DNA of 64,000 nt from Bartonella sp. DB5-6. Lineage in GTDB: Bacteria > Pseudomonadota > Alphaproteobacteria > Rhizobiales > Rhizobiaceae. Under the pieces are notes generated by a model that ran no database searches, was not told the DNA's origin, and saw nothing but the letters and a program-made list of their open reading frames with translations. Positions within the stretch are counted from its first letter, which is position 1. Each line of letters starts with the position of its first letter. Made by a program: the position numbers and the translations under genes. Of the stretch, positions 24,041-35,504 are shown in pieces. Location: positions 96,585 through 160,584 of the forward strand of contig NZ_JH725120.1 of assembly GCF_000278115.1 (NCBI RefSeq), given 5' to 3'.

Positions 24041-24450
24041 TAAGACCTTTTACACTGTGTTTATTTTTAATAATCCATTAACACACAAAATGTAAATGTT
24101 TCGGCTATTATTATTTTCAATATTTAGTTGTGATGATTAAGTTAAGACAAATTCTTTTTCTTTTAACAACGGTTTCCTTTGGTCCATTTCATACATAAGG
24201 CATAGCATTGAAGCTATTCTTTTATAAAGAAAGCAAAAAAAGCTTAATCAATATGTACCTCTCTTCTCCATGGATAAAAAACTTTGCTTTAAAAATAATA
24301 AAAATCTTTGAAGAAGAAAAAACAAAATGCATCCCTCTTTAATAATGGTAGATAAAATTGTAATGCTTTCGTAATTGTTTCCTTGCAATCTGGTGACAAG
24401 AAGTTAAAAGCCGTTGTTGCTCTCTACTGTAATTATTTAAAGGTTCTAAC
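24041..24450. other. Intergenic region and prs leader
   Basis: About 410 bases, AT-rich, carrying the prs promoter/leader and ending in AAAGGTTCTAAC. No specific promoter, riboswitch or small gene could be recognised. Confidence 0.45.
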
Positions 24451-25383
24451 ATGAAACTTTTCTGCGGAAATTCTAATCCACGTTTAGCTGAAGATGTTAC
24501 AAATTATTTAAACATTCCCTTAGGTAAAGCAACTGTGAAGCGCTTTGCTGATCAGGAAATTTTTGTAGAATTGCATGAAAATGTCCGCGGACAAGATGTG
24601 TTTGTTTTGCAATCTACCTCCTATCCTGCAAACGATCATTTGATGGAATTGCTCATCATGATTGATGCTCTTCGCCGTTCTTCGGCGCGTCGTATTACAG
24701 CTGTGATACCCTATTTTGGTTACGCTCGCCAAGACCGTAAACCTGGACCAAGGACTCCCATTTCCGCAAAACTTGTTGCCAACCTGATCACTGAAGCAGG
24801 AGCCCATCGCGTTTTAACATTGGATCTTCATGCAGGACAAATTCAAGGTTTTTTTGATATTCCGACAGATAATCTCTATGCGGTTCCCGTCATTTCTCGC
24901 GATGTCAAGATCCATTACCCTCTTGAAAATGTGATCGTTGTTTCACCTGATGTCGGTGGAGTAGTACGCGCACGCTCACTTGCCAAACGCTTAAACAGTT
25001 TGCTGGCTATTGTTGATAAACGTCGTGATCGTCCTGGAGAATCAGAAGTGATGAATATCATTGGAGATATATCTGGAAAAGATTGCCTTTTGCTCGATGA
25101 TATTGTTGATTCAGGTGGAACGCTATGCAATGCAGCGAGTGCTCTCCTTAAACACGGTGCCAATAGCGTCACCGCTTACATCACACACGGTGTTCTTTCT
25201 GGAGATGCTATCGGACGCATTACCAACTCAGAAATGAAAGAATTGGTTATTACAGATTCAATTATGCCGACACAAGCAATTGAAAAAGCACATAATATTC
25301 GTGTTTTGCCAATTGCCGACCTGATTGGAGAAGCAATTGCAAGAACAGCAGCAGAACAATCTGTTTCAAGCTTATTCGGTTAA
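24451..25383 (+). CDS. prs: Ribose-phosphate pyrophosphokinase
   Basis: Makes PRPP from ribose 5-phosphate and ATP for nucleotide, His and Trp synthesis. It has 310 residues of the class I type. Visible features are the N-terminal GNSNP and FADQEIFVE, the ATP-binding flexible loop [17 protein letters not shown] near 92-108, the [12 protein letters not shown] catalytic histidine region, and the PRPP-binding [10 protein letters not shown] near 215-224. The stop overlaps the stop of the converging HerA-like gene by 4 bases. The start follows AAAGGTT. Confidence 0.97.
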   Translation: MKLFCGNSNPRLAEDVTNYLNIPLGKATVKRFADQEIFVELHENVRGQDVFVLQSTSYPANDHLMELLIMIDALRRSSARRITAVIPYFGYARQDRKPGPRTPISAKLVANLITEAGAHRVLTLDLHAGQIQGFFDIPTDNLYAVPVISRDVKIHYPLENVIVVSPDVGGVVRARSLAKRLNSLLAIVDKRRDRPGESEVMNIIGDISGKDCLLLDDIVDSGGTLCNAASALLKHGANSVTAYITHGVLSGDAIGRITNSEMKELVITDSIMPTQAIEKAHNIRVLPIADLIGEAIARTAAEQSVSSLFG

Positions 25384-26879
25384 ACTGGTTCCTTTGGATC
25401 TCCTAGTGCTGTTTCTACACCAAGATCAGGAAAAGCTATAATGCGTTGACCACTAAAATGCGTATGAATAATAATGAGTCCACGCTCTTCAAAGTAGGTT
25501 AAAAGTCGACGTGCACGACTTAAAGAATGGGTTCCATAAAGACGTGCCAAAAATGCATCTGATGGACATGGTTGTCCGCTCAAAGCAGCTTGTGCTACAT
25601 TCAAAAAAACACCTTGGACATCATCCTCCAAACTTTCTGATAGATGTAGAACGCGTTTCCAGCTTTCGCTAACAGCGGTTTTTTCATCAACACAAGCCTG
25701 AGCAATAGCTAATTTACGCCGAAATTGCGAAAGGTTTAAAAGTTCTCCTGACAAACCATGAATACGGCAACGAACTAAAAAATCTTGATAAAGCACCGCG
25801 GTTGAACGATAAAAAGCCTCAGGATCATCAAGAATTTCCCGAATAACGCGTTCTGCTTGTTTATCACGATCAACGATAGACAGTTCAGGAAATAAGCTTG
25901 GTTCTTCTTCTAACAATTCTTGTTTTTTATGAACTGCCTCTTCTAACATCTCATGAATTGATTTTTCTTTCACCAACTCTCGTGATTGTTTAAATGGAAT
26001 TAAAATTTCCTCCGGTGAAGCAGTAAAAACAAGCTCTTTTACATCAGCCCGCTCTGTTGGAAGTGGCATTAATTTTGGGCCAGAAGAACGCGCCAATGTT
26101 TCGACAGGACCAATGATAATCGGTAAGGAACGCCTTGATAAAGCGGGACCTAAAGCTATAAAATGACCGCGCTCAAGATCTCTAAACATTTCCGCTTGGC
26201 GACGCTCCATTCCCAAAAGATCAGCAGCACGCACCATATCAATATCTAAAAAAGTCCGTCCTATTAAAAAATTTGAGGCTTCAGCAGCTACATTTTTGGC
26301 AAGTTTAGCCAAACGCTGTGTAGCAATGACACCAGCAAGACCACGCTTGCGCCCTCGACACATAAGATTAGTCATAGCACTAAGTGAAATTTTACGCGCT
26401 TCATCAGAAACTTCTCCTGCCGCTGCTGGAGCAAATAATTGTGCTTCATCGACAACAACGAGCATGGGATACCAATAGTCACGTTCCACATCAAATAATG
26501 CACCAAGAAAAGCCCCTACAGCGCGCATCTGTTGTTCAGTATCTAAACCTTCAAGGTTGAACACCACCGAAACCCGATGTTGACGAATGCGTTGAGCAAT
26601 ACGTGTCAATTCTAGTTCGCTGCGTTGAGCCTCCACAATAACATGACCAAATTTATCTGCTAAAGTGACAAAATCACCCTCTGGATCAATTACACAGTGC
26701 TGTACCCATGAAGCGCTTTGTTCAAGAAGACGGCGAAGAAGATGAGACTTTCCTGAACCAGAATTGCCTTGCACAAGAAGACGCGTCGCTAATAATTCTT
26801 CTAAATCAACAAAAGCCGGCACAGATTTATGCAAAGCACGGCATTCTGCCATCTCACCCAAGGCAATTTCAACCTTCAT
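25380..26879 (-). CDS. HerA/DUF87-like P-loop ATPase
   Basis: A predicted DNA-translocase-type ATPase of the HerA/FtsK superfamily, 499 residues. Walker A GNSGSGKS is at 38-45 and Walker B LVVVDEAQ at about 139-146, followed by [15 protein letters not shown], a sensor-like TQRLAKL and the DUF87-typical RGRKRG. The C-terminal half (about 300-499) is a distinct helical region that includes a winged-helix-like segment ([18 protein letters not shown]). HerA proteins often pair with NurA nuclease, but no partner is next to it. Function is unknown. It converges with prs, with a 4-base stop overlap. Confidence 0.8.
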   Translation of the reverse strand: MKVEIALGEMAECRALHKSVPAFVDLEELLATRLLVQGNSGSGKSHLLRRLLEQSASWVQHCVIDPEGDFVTLADKFGHVIVEAQRSELELTRIAQRIRQHRVSVVFNLEGLDTEQQMRAVGAFLGALFDVERDYWYPMLVVVDEAQLFAPAAAGEVSDEARKISLSAMTNLMCRGRKRGLAGVIATQRLAKLAKNVAAEASNFLIGRTFLDIDMVRAADLLGMERRQAEMFRDLERGHFIALGPALSRRSLPIIIGPVETLARSSGPKLMPLPTERADVKELVFTASPEEILIPFKQSRELVKEKSIHEMLEEAVHKKQELLEEEPSLFPELSIVDRDKQAERVIREILDDPEAFYRSTAVLYQDFLVRCRIHGLSGELLNLSQFRRKLAIAQACVDEKTAVSESWKRVLHLSESLEDDVQGVFLNVAQAALSGQPCPSDAFLARLYGTHSLSRARRLLTYFEERGLIIIHTHFSGQRIIAFPDLGVETALGDPKEPV

Positions 26880-27164
26880 AATATCTCCACTATTTGATTT
26901 TGAATATAACAGCTAGTAAGTTATTTATTCTCCATCTAAACTATGCTTGTAACATTTCCTCTTATCCGACGATAGAAATCATCGTTTTTTCCCACAACTC
27001 TTGCATCTGTGAATAGTTTGAATTATAGAAAAACTTCTGCGTAGACACCCTTGGAGGCAACGCAGAATGGAGCAATCGCTGCTTGACAGTGCATATCTTC
27101 ATATTCATGCAAAAACTGTTGTTGGTTTTTGATGGATCTCCAATCATGTAAAAGGACTTAAATC

Positions 27165-27791
27165 ATGAGCAAAAGCTATATTCTTAAGGCCGAGATACGC
27201 GAGCGGGTTGGTAAGGGGTCCTCCCGTGAACTTCGCCGCAACGGTCTCATTCCTGCTGTCATTTATGGTGAAAAACAGCCCCCTTTGGCAATCACAGTTC
27301 CCTATAAAGAAATTTTCCACAAAATTCACGCTGGTGGCTTTCGTACCACTGTTGCAACTATTGCAATTGGCAAACAAAAAATTACGGTTTTACCAAAAGA
27401 TTACCAATTGGATCCCGTGCGTGACTTTCCCTTACATGTAGATTTCCTCCGTATTTCAGCAAAATCTGTTGTGGAAGTGAATATTCCAGTACACTTCCTC
27501 AATGAGGAAACAGCTCCTGGACTTAAAAAAGGAGGTGTCCTCAATATTGTTCGACATGAAATTGAATGTATCGCTCCAGCAAATGCTATCCCTGAAGCAA
27601 TTGAGATTGATCTCTCCAGCTACTCTATTGGTGATTCTATACATATTTCTGCAGTGCAACTGCCGAAAGATGTTACTCCAGTCATCCAAGATCGAGACTT
27701 TACTATTGCAACCATTGCAGCTCCTGCTGGCATGGATGTCAGTGATGAGACTTCTGAGCAAGAAGATGACGAGAACAACAAAGAAACTTGA
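27165..27791 (+). CDS. rplY: 50S ribosomal protein L25 (CTC/TL5 type)
   Basis: 5S rRNA-binding ribosomal protein of the long CTC/TL5 form, 208 residues. The N-terminal L25 domain (about 1-95) has [20 protein letters not shown] sequence (here [16 protein letters not shown]), then IPAVIYG and [15 protein letters not shown]. The C-terminal beta domain (about 100-185) follows, and then an acidic tail. AAAAGGAC precedes the start. The pth gene follows after an 80-base gap holding a hairpin terminator, the common rplY-pth order. Confidence 0.96.
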   Translation: MSKSYILKAEIRERVGKGSSRELRRNGLIPAVIYGEKQPPLAITVPYKEIFHKIHAGGFRTTVATIAIGKQKITVLPKDYQLDPVRDFPLHVDFLRISAKSVVEVNIPVHFLNEETAPGLKKGGVLNIVRHEIECIAPANAIPEAIEIDLSSYSIGDSIHISAVQLPKDVTPVIQDRDFTIATIAAPAGMDVSDETSEQEDDENNKET

Positions 27792-27802
27792 TAAATTTTA
27801 AC

Positions 27803-27832
27803 AGGCGGGAATTTCCCCCGCCTTAACTTTTT
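27803..27832 (+). terminator. Intrinsic terminator between rplY and pth
   Basis: GC-rich 7-bp stem AGGCGGG (27803-27809) with CCCGCCT (27817-27823), then TAACTTTTT. It may be partial, since pth follows on the same strand 40 bases later. Confidence 0.75.
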
Positions 27833-27871
27833 AGATATTTATTAACCGCTCATACTTTACTGAAGGTACGC

Positions 27872-28486
27872 ATGTGGCTTATTGCTGGTCTTGGCAATCC
27901 TGGTTCACAATACCAAAATAACCGCCATAATATCGGTTTTATGGCTATTGATGCTATTTACCAATCCTTCTCTTTTTCTCCGTGGTCAAAAAAATTTCAA
28001 GCCGAAATTTCCAACGGTCTCATAAATGGTGAAAAAATTTTTCTTATAAAACCTCAAACGTTCATGAATCTCTCCGGCCAAGCTATTGGTGAAGCCTTGC
28101 GATTTTATAAATTAGATTCGAAGAATTTGATCATTATTTGTGATGAGCTAGATTTAACACCGGGAAAAGTACGTGTAAAAATCGGTGGAGGGAATAATGG
28201 ACATAATGGTATAAAGTCTATTGATGCCCATTGCGGTAATGATTACTGCCGTATACGATTAGGGATCGGACATCCTGGAATCAAAGAACTTGTTCATCAG
28301 CATGTTTTAGGAAACTTTACAAAATCTGACCAAGAATGGTTATCCCCCCTTTTAGAAACGATTGCAAAAAATATTGCTTTCCTCATAAAAGGTGACAAGT
28401 GCCTCTTTATGAACGAAATCTCACAAACAATGAAAAACAAAGATCTTCACAATAACGACCCATTTTTCCAGAACATAAAACAATAA
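27872..28486 (+). CDS. pth: Peptidyl-tRNA hydrolase
   Basis: Recycles peptidyl-tRNAs released from stalled ribosomes by hydrolysing the ester bond. The 204 residues show [17 protein letters not shown] with N10 and catalytic H19, [12 protein letters not shown] near residue 65, [13 protein letters not shown] with the conserved Asp, and [13 protein letters not shown]. The C-terminal extension of about 15 residues is not conserved. It follows rplY and precedes ychF, with an L,D-transpeptidase gene on the opposite strand between them. Confidence 0.96.
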   Translation: MWLIAGLGNPGSQYQNNRHNIGFMAIDAIYQSFSFSPWSKKFQAEISNGLINGEKIFLIKPQTFMNLSGQAIGEALRFYKLDSKNLIIICDELDLTPGKVRVKIGGGNNGHNGIKSIDAHCGNDYCRIRLGIGHPGIKELVHQHVLGNFTKSDQEWLSPLLETIAKNIAFLIKGDKCLFMNEISQTMKNKDLHNNDPFFQNIKQ

Positions 28487-28591
28487 TACTACTTGGTACA
28501 ATTCTTGCGCATAGTACTCTTTTTTAAGAAAGATCGAGCAGAAAACCTAAAATGATCGAATGGATACTAAATAAGCTTACCCTGCTTAGAA

Positions 28592-29341
28592 TTAAAAAAT
28601 TTCACTTGGATCTGGATTGATTGTTGACTGTAATGGATCGTAAACATTTGATTGTTGACTTAAAACACGAGGTCTACTCTCACCATTTTGCAACACCACT
28701 ACACGCGAACCAGTGGGAACACGATCATAAAGATCAATAATATCTTGATTGAGTAAACGTATACACCCGCTTGAAATAGCGTGACCAATCGACCACGACT
28801 CGTGCGAACCGTGAATGCGGAAAAGGGTATCCTGTCCATTTTTGAAAAGATAAAGTGCTCGTGCCCCCAATGGATTATCAGGACCTGGTGGCATTCCTTG
28901 CCCCAAATGACCATAACGTTCTGGTTCTCGAGTCATCATTGCCGCTGTAGGAGCCCAATTTGGCCATCGGCGTTTGCGCTGCACAACCCCTTCACCTTCA
29001 AATGCCAACCCTTCTTTACCAACCCCGATACCGTAACGCAAAGCTTGCCCATTTTCACCAATAAGGTAAAGAAAACGCTCCTGTGTATCTATAACCAATG
29101 TACCAGGTGGATAAGACGTATAATAAATCACTTTTTGACGCCAAAACTTTGGATCAATTGTCGAAAGATCAACAGCAGGCAATAAATAAGGCTCATTTGT
29201 TACAGGTCCATACAAAGCCTGCATTTCTGCTGGGATATACCGAACTTGTTGAGAGGAAACAAATGACACATCTGACTGACGCGTAGCACATCCAACCAAA
29301 GCCAAAGATACTGCAATTAAAAAGGCATAACGAGATAACAC
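28592..29341 (-). CDS. L,D-transpeptidase lipoprotein (YkuD/ErfK domain)
   Basis: Periplasmic cysteine transpeptidase that makes 3-3 peptidoglycan crosslinks or attaches proteins to the wall. Its 249 residues begin with a lipoprotein signal peptide whose lipobox LVGC places the lipidated Cys at 18. The YkuD domain (about 80-217) ends with the catalytic motif, H177 in RIHGSH and C193 in SSGCIRL. The WPNWAPTAAMM segment is typical of the rhizobial group. Lgt encoded upstream in the window would lipidate it. It lies antiparallel between pth and ychF. Confidence 0.92.
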   Translation of the reverse strand: MLSRYAFLIAVSLALVGCATRQSDVSFVSSQQVRYIPAEMQALYGPVTNEPYLLPAVDLSTIDPKFWRQKVIYYTSYPPGTLVIDTQERFLYLIGENGQALRYGIGVGKEGLAFEGEGVVQRKRRWPNWAPTAAMMTREPERYGHLGQGMPPGPDNPLGARALYLFKNGQDTLFRIHGSHESWSIGHAISSGCIRLLNQDIIDLYDRVPTGSRVVVLQNGESRPRVLSQQSNVYDPLQSTINPDPSEIF

Positions 29342-29599
29342 TCTTATATTTTCTCCAATTAATTTTTCATGTAGACTTGCTTACTATGAAAAACTTAGCA
29401 CATTGTTAACGTTAATTCTGACTTCATCTTATGATATAAGATAGGGGATATTTAGAATACGACAAAAAAGCAGATTAGCTTATCTAACATAGATTTTTTT
29501 ACCGACAACAACAAGAGACTATGACTCTCCTCAAAATATGCTATAGAAATTCTAGAAAATTTTATCTTGACCATAAAATCAATAGAAAAGAAGATATCC

Positions 29600-30703
29600 A
29601 TGGGTTTTAAATGCGGTATTGTGGGATTACCTAATGTTGGTAAATCAACTCTTTTTAATGCATTAACAAAAACAGCCACAGCACAAGCTGCCAATTATCC
29701 TTTTTGTACAATCGAACCCAACACGGGTGAAGTCGCGGTTCCAGATTTACGAATGGAAAAAATTGCCTCTATCGCTAGTTCAAAAGAAATCATTCCTACA
29801 CGCATTAGTTTCGTTGATATTGCCGGACTTGTACGTGGCGCGTCAAAAGGTGAAGGTTTAGGCAATAAATTTTTAGCCAATATTCGCGAAGTAGATGCCA
29901 TTGTCCACGTTTTGCGCTGTTTTCAAGATGAAGATATTACCCATGTAGAAGGACGCATCGATCCCATTTCTGATGCCACAACTGTTGAAACGGAACTCAT
30001 GCTCGCGGATCTTGAAAGTCTTGAGCGGAGAATCTTACAAATCCGTAAACGTGCAACCGGAAAAGATAAGGAAGCTTTAACGATTCTTCCCGTTATGGAA
30101 ATAGCATTAGATTTGCTGCAGAAAGGAAGTCCTGTCCGCTTATTACTTAAAGATATCTCTTCCGATGAACACCACATCCTTGAGAGCTTAAATCTTTTAA
30201 CTTCCAAACCCGTACTTTATGTGTGCAATGTAAGTGAAAATGACGCCGCTCATGGAAATAGCTTTACCCAAATGGTTGAAACAATGGCAAAAGAGCAAAA
30301 CGCTCAAAGCATTATCATTTCTGCTTCCATCGAAGCTGAAATCACCCAACTTAATGATGCAGAAGCCTCCGAGTATCTTAATGCCCTAGAACTTTGCGAA
30401 CCAAGTCTAAATCGCCTCATTCGCGCTGGCTATAATTTGCTTGACCTCATTACTTATTTTACGTGCGGACCTAAGGAAACACGAGCGTGGACAATTACGC
30501 GTGGCACGAAAGCACCCCAAGCAGCTGGCGTAATTCACTCAGATTTTGAACGCGGCTTTATTCGTGCCCAAACCATCAGCTACGATGATTATATTGCTCT
30601 GGGTGGAGAAAACGGCGCAAAAGAAGCTGGCAAAGCCCGAGATGAAGGAAAAGAATACGTTGTGCAAGACGGCGATATTATGTTGTTTAAACATAATACA
30701 TAA
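29600..30703 (+). CDS. ychF: Redox-regulated ATPase YchF (OLA1 family)
   Basis: An Obg-family P-loop NTPase that prefers ATP and is associated with ribosomes and the oxidative-stress response. The 367 residues show G1 GLPNVGKS at 9-16, switch region G3 [20 protein letters not shown], a coiled-coil domain near 120-200 and a C-terminal TGS domain ([24 protein letters not shown]). The frame is open to 29567, but MGFKCGIVG at 29600 is the universal family start. Confidence 0.96.
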   Translation: MGFKCGIVGLPNVGKSTLFNALTKTATAQAANYPFCTIEPNTGEVAVPDLRMEKIASIASSKEIIPTRISFVDIAGLVRGASKGEGLGNKFLANIREVDAIVHVLRCFQDEDITHVEGRIDPISDATTVETELMLADLESLERRILQIRKRATGKDKEALTILPVMEIALDLLQKGSPVRLLLKDISSDEHHILESLNLLTSKPVLYVCNVSENDAAHGNSFTQMVETMAKEQNAQSIIISASIEAEITQLNDAEASEYLNALELCEPSLNRLIRAGYNLLDLITYFTCGPKETRAWTITRGTKAPQAAGVIHSDFERGFIRAQTISYDDYIALGGENGAKEAGKARDEGKEYVVQDGDIMLFKHNT

Positions 30704-31422
30704 TACCTACTTCATCTCAATGTGTTACATTTATTAAGCAAATAACAAAGCGTTTCTTTAATGAAGAACACCTCTCACGGAAAATGGTGCGTTGTTGTAT
30801 TACTCATTCACACGCTTGCCTTAAAGAAACATCTCTCGTTGCCCTTAATCCTATTTTACAGTTCCGCCTGTAAAGGTTATAAGCTAGCATCATTATTTCC
30901 TTTGCAAACTCCAAATGATGCAACTATTCTTGCATTGAGACAATCCGTGTGAGACATTTCTACTTCTTTCTTAAACGGCTCTTATCCACACAGTGATTCC
31001 TCTTGTGAAATAAGAGAATGATTTTTGTGCTTCATCATAAGGGGAATAAAATGAGAGAATATTCCTGTATTCAAGACTCTCATTCAAATCGTATAATGAT
31101 AAATTGCCTTTATAAATGAGTTATCCAATGTAAAGAACATCTTGTTTTATGAATCTTTTTAAAGATGGGGGATAGAATTCTCAAACGCTCCTCTAAATCT
31201 ACAAGTATCCCCTTTGAGGTATTTTTAGATACGCTAGCCATCTAGAGCGTTTTACTCTAAACAAATCAAAATCTTTAAAAAACTACCTCACCTCAAAAAA
31301 ATTATGCCTTTAAATTCTTTAAGAAACTGAAATAATTTTACCTTCAAAAAACACGAAAAAACAGTTGCTACCATTTTATCTATAATAGCAACGGTTTTGT
31401 CTATAGAAAATGGAACGCAAAA
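30704..31422. other. Intergenic spacer, no gene recognised
   Basis: About 720 bases between ychF and the PRC-barrel gene. A 63-codon frame at 30761 has no recognisable content or ribosome site. A minor hairpin lies near 30990-31019 (ATTCCTCTT with AAGAGAAT). It may be decayed sequence. Confidence 0.45.
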
Positions 31423-31863
31423 TTAACGTGCCCAACGTCCTTCATATTTAAATGTAGGAGCTTCCTTTAAAGAATCCTTTGTTGCATTCGTAATAAGTTT
31501 CCACTTGCCATAATCATTTGTCATCTGGATTGTTTCTGGAGAAACAACTACATAACTCTCCCCTATACCAAGGAAACCACCAATCGCAATAACAAACCCC
31601 GCAATGTTATTTTCACGCAAAATAATATCTTTTACTTCACCAATATTTTCATCTTCTAAATTGTATACATTTGCACCAATAAGACTTGAAGCAACAAAAT
31701 CAGTTGCTAAAGGTGTAACATAACGCACAGACATATCTGACCCCACCTGAACGATACCCATCGAAGAAATCATTTCAGGTTTAGAAGGTACAGTGAAAGA
31801 CTGGGCATAAGTACTAGAAGCCATCAAAACTGACATAAGAGTAGTACATGCAATTTTTTTCAT
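31423..31863 (-). CDS. Exported PRC-barrel domain protein
   Basis: A 146-residue periplasmic protein. The signal peptide is MKKIACTTLMSVLMASSTYA with cleavage before QSF. A PRC-barrel-like domain follows (about 50-120: SSLIGANVYNLEDENIGEVKD, then IAGFVIAIGGFLGIGESYVVV). Many alphaproteobacteria carry such small secreted PRC proteins, and their role is unknown. It lies just downstream of the decayed petC on the same strand but is itself intact. Confidence 0.85.
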   Translation of the reverse strand: MKKIACTTLMSVLMASSTYAQSFTVPSKPEMISSMGIVQVGSDMSVRYVTPLATDFVASSLIGANVYNLEDENIGEVKDIILRENNIAGFVIAIGGFLGIGESYVVVSPETIQMTNDYGKWKLITNATKDSLKEAPTFKYEGRWAR

Positions 31864-31973
31864 TTTAACATCTCCATTTTTACTTTGCTTTTACTTTACA
31901 AAGCCTCAATGCATCGTAACCGGATTTGTTCCCTATACTTTCTCAATACCAGAATCTTAGCCTTTTCTCCTTT

Positions 31974-32845
31974 TCAATCTTTTGTTTTCTTCTCAAGTTC
32001 CTCCTCTAAACTATACCAGATACGGACTGTTAAAATATAAACAAGCCCTCCCAAAAAGATGAGAAATAAAATAACACGAAAACCAGTTTTTTACGAAACT
32101 CCATGTGGAATCAGCAGCCCACATCAAAAAAAGCAGAAACATCACGTGCATAATGTTCAACTGTTTCAGGAGTCCCATCCTCATAGGATACAACACCATC
32201 CCTCAGAGGAGGTGCCATAGTCAAAGAATTACTTGCAATAAAATAAGATTATACCAATAACCATCAGCATTTTGTATTCTCTAGTACCTTTTGATATCCT
32301 GTTAAAAGAGCCGTAATATAATCTAGACCAGCAGCATTATAATGAATCAATACATCAGTAATCAAAGCAGGAAACGGTAAATATACAACACGTGCACGTT
32401 CCATTAGTGATAAATCTGAAGGATAAGCGCCCTTAAGAACAAATTTTGCTTCTTCTTCATTAGCAAAGAGAGAAGGAAAAGTGTCTGTTGCAATACCTGC
32501 GCATTTAAAAAATTTCCCTTCTCGATTAGGTCCATCGCTTACTTCATATTGCCTAGCAAAAACCTTAATCTATTCCTGATCATAGCCAAGCGCTTTCAAA
32601 TCACAAAAAGCTACATATTTTAACCCATGGCAACTAGAACAAACCTGTTTATAAATTTTTAACCCACGCCGTAATTGCGCCTTATCATAAACCCCAAATG
32701 GTCCTGAAAAGCTCCATTCCTGTTTTTTAGGAGATTGTAAAGGAAAAAAATAGACTCCCTCTGTATCAAAGACATTACCAGCAACACTGTGAGAGGAAAA
32801 ACTCATCACTATTATAACAATCAATACAATAAAAACTTTTACCAC
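31974..32845 (-). pseudogene. petC: petC (cytochrome c1) pseudogene
   Basis: Remnant of the cytochrome c1 subunit of complex III. The first 91 codons keep a signal-like N terminus and the heme motif [12 protein letters not shown], but TAG follows [10 protein letters not shown]. Beyond it the same frame reads QYEVSDGP, FALITDV-like sequence and LLTGYQ, then meets TGA and TAA. It continues with MAPPLRDGVVSYEDGTPETV and DVSAFLMWAAD. A frameshift then leads into the C-terminal anchor (FRVILFLIFLGGLVYIL), ending at 31974. Several disruptions make a functional product impossible. It follows petB by 18 bases as in an intact fbcFBC operon. Confidence 0.9.
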
Positions 32846-32863
32846 AGAACATTTTTTTCTGTT

Positions 32864-34091
32864 TCAGATCTTCAATAATTGAGAAGGAAGAGAACGACTC
32901 TTTTCAAAAGAAGGGAGGAGCGGTAAAATAATCAAAAAGAATATAAAATAATATGCTGTAGCCAATTACGTCTATAAAAGAGTTCTGTCACTGATTTCTT
33001 GTGAACCAAGCCAACCAAGTAAAAACAACATCGATAATTAACGCCCCCAAAAAAATTATAAATAGGTCGATATCTTGCGGGACATATTTTAGAGCAATCT
33101 AACCATGGGGCAAAAATCAAAACGAAAACCGAACCAGCTAAGAGAACAACACCCAGAAAAGTTGATGAAAGAGCACCAATATTAAAGGTTATAGCACGCA
33201 ACATCGCATAAAAAGGCAGAAAATACCACCCTGATACCACACCAAGAGGCGCCTTTAAAGGATCGGCGGCGCTATAATTTACAGCCTGTCCCATATAATC
33301 AGGCATATAAAACAAAAAACAAACCAAAAAGATCAAAAAACAGTAATGGCAAAAATATCTTTGATAAGCGCATAAAGCGCAAAAGGAACAGATTCCTCAT
33401 CTGATTGCATTGCAAGACCGGTTGGATTAGCTTGCCCAATTTGGTGGAGTGCAAAAATATGCAGCCCCACAAGAAAAAGCAAAACAAATGACAATAAATA
33501 ATGGAAAACATAAAAACGGTTCAAAGTTGGTTGTCCTACGCTATAACCACCAAGAAATGTTTCATGCAACCACGTCCCCACCAAAGGAATAGCTTTTAAA
33601 AGGCCTGCAACAACTTAAGCTGCTGAAACAGACATCATCCCCCAAACCAGCACATAACCCCAAAATGCTATGCCATCATAATGATATAGATACCCCCCCG
33701 TGATTCAAACCATTTCTCGCATATTTTTATAAGAACCATAATAAAGAGCACGTGCTAAATGGATATAAACAACAATAAAAAAGAACGAAGATCCTACAAC
33801 ACAATGCCATGGACGAAAAAGCTAACCAAACTGCCCCTTACGCCTAAAACGTTCACCAGTTTCAAAAGCTAAATGAACATCTGGCACATAATGCAGTGCT
33901 AATACAATACCGGTAAAAAGCTGTGATAAAAGCGTAACGGTCACAATACCGCCGAATGTATAAAAATAGTTAAGATTACGTGGAACAGAAAAAATGACAA
34001 ATACATTATAAAAAAGACGAAAGAGAAGCAAACACTTACCAAACCAACGAGCAAGAGCACTTTTGGGAAAATAGAAAAGAAATTTTGCCAT
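32864..34091 (-). pseudogene. petB: petB (cytochrome b) pseudogene
   Basis: Remnant of the quinol-binding cytochrome b subunit. The first 90 codons (NYFYTFGGIVTVTLLSQLFTG) are open, then TAG follows RRKGQFG. Downstream pieces in the same frame include [20 protein letters not shown], a TAG/TGA-type interruption after REMV, TAA after SVSAA, and GGYSVGQPTLNRFYVFHYLL. A frameshift near 33335 moves to a frame with EWYFLPFYAMLRAI-like sequence (here GWYFLPFYAMLRAI). Another frameshift near 32990 reaches the C terminus YYFIFFLIILPLLPSFE. It starts 4 bases after petA ends, keeping the ancestral operon spacing. Confidence 0.9.
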
Positions 34092-34095
34092 CACT

Positions 34096-34645
34096 TTATC
34101 CTATTTTCAGCAAAGTACCAGAAAGAAATTGATAGGGCAGAATGACTAAATTATAAGGAGCAAGCCCTGAGCGCACTCTTCCAGATGTATCATAAGCAGC
34201 GCCATGGCATGGGCATACCCAGCCCCCAAATTTACCTGATTATCCAAATGTTATACAACCTAGATGCGTGCAAAGATTAATGATAATAAGCCAATTCTCA
34301 CGTCCATCGCCTGCAGAACGCGCGAAATCCGTAGCTTTTTCTTCACCTTCAAGATTAGGATTACTCGCCTGACAATCTCTAAGAATATCCAATTTGGTAG
34401 CACGAGCTTCAGAAATTTCTTTTGCCGTACGGTTGCGAACAACAACAGGTTGTCCACGTCACTTGTCTGTCGCTGGCATCCCCTCTTCAATACCAGAAAG
34501 ATCAACTTCAACAGAAGAAAATGCCAAAACAACCTCATAAGGGCGCATTTGACAGATAAAAGGCTACATAACTGCCCCCAATTCCAACTGCCCCTGTAAT
34601 ACCTGTCACCAGAAACAGAAAAACCCGTCTTGTCTGCTCACTCAT
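34096..34645 (-). pseudogene. petA: petA (Rieske iron-sulfur protein) pseudogene
   Basis: Remnant of the Rieske subunit of complex III. MSEQTRRVFLFLVTGITGAVG and its membrane anchor are readable for 36 codons, then a frameshift occurs near SNAP. In the new frame EVDLSGIEEGMPATDK is followed by TGA, then VVVRNRTAKEISEARATKLD and DFARSAGDGRENWL. The 2Fe-2S motifs CTHLGC and CPCHGAAYDTSGRVRSG are still readable but are separated by a TAA after ITFG. At least three lesions are present. It was the first gene of the minus-strand operon. Confidence 0.92.
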
Positions 34646-35504
34646 TACCTTAACTAAAGGAGCCTATCCCCTAAAAGATTTTTTACCATACCCTTCCCCA
34701 TTACATAATCCCTGATCATTTAGCCTCCTCAACCATGAAAAATATCCCTCAAAAGACTTTTTGTCATTTATATGATTTGTTCTTTTTTGTCTTTCCCTAA
34801 CTAAACGCAATTTCAATAAATAATTGAGCATAAACATTCCCCATACTTGCTATCTTCAACACTTTTTTGTTTTTCAAATCCTACATTTGGAAATTAAAAT
34901 TTTCTTATTCCAATTGTAGATACAGCTTCAACATTCTCAAGCTCTATAAAGCAATATTCTTAGATATATTATCTTTTACAGCTAGCCTATTTACTACGAA
35001 ACCCTAGAATTCCTTTGATTTTTGATTCACTAAATATTCTGCTATTTCCTCTACCAACAATATCGAAATTCTGCGTATAATCTGCTTTATCATCTTGTCG
35101 AGATAATAAAGCTTGTCTCATAATTAATACTTATAAAAGAAATAATAAAAGCCTATTTGACAACTGGTATGACTCCACGAGCGATCTTTATTGTTAATCG
35201 AATTCTTTCACGGATAAACACCTGACTCAAGCAACAAAATGTTGCGAAAAAAATAAACTGGACATTCTCTGGATAGGATACATTTTTCTAATCATCCAAA
35301 TCTGTATTGGAACTCATTAATCATGATCATTTTTCACTGTTCATGCTTTACTCATCTGATAACAAATCTAGGAGCATAGCTTTTCCTTGAAATCTAAATT
35401 GAATAACAGGTAAACACAAAAATTACGTGCTTCTCAATTATATTTTTTGAATAAGATACAGAGCTTCTTTACAAACACGAAAGAAAAATCATACTACATG
35501 AAAT
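34646..35504. other. Intergenic spacer upstream of trmL and the decayed pet operon
   Basis: About 860 bases between divergent petA remnant and trmL. No gene is recognised. The old petA promoter and the trmL promoter should lie here, but neither shows a clear consensus. Confidence 0.45.

Noticed and set aside
30761..30952. A 63-codon plus-strand frame after ychF
   Set aside because: No ribosome site, no homology I can recognise and a composition like the surrounding spacer.
34260..34538. A 92-codon minus-strand frame over petA
   Set aside because: It is an out-of-frame reading of the Rieske remnant. The coding frame is the one with CTHLGC and CPCHG.
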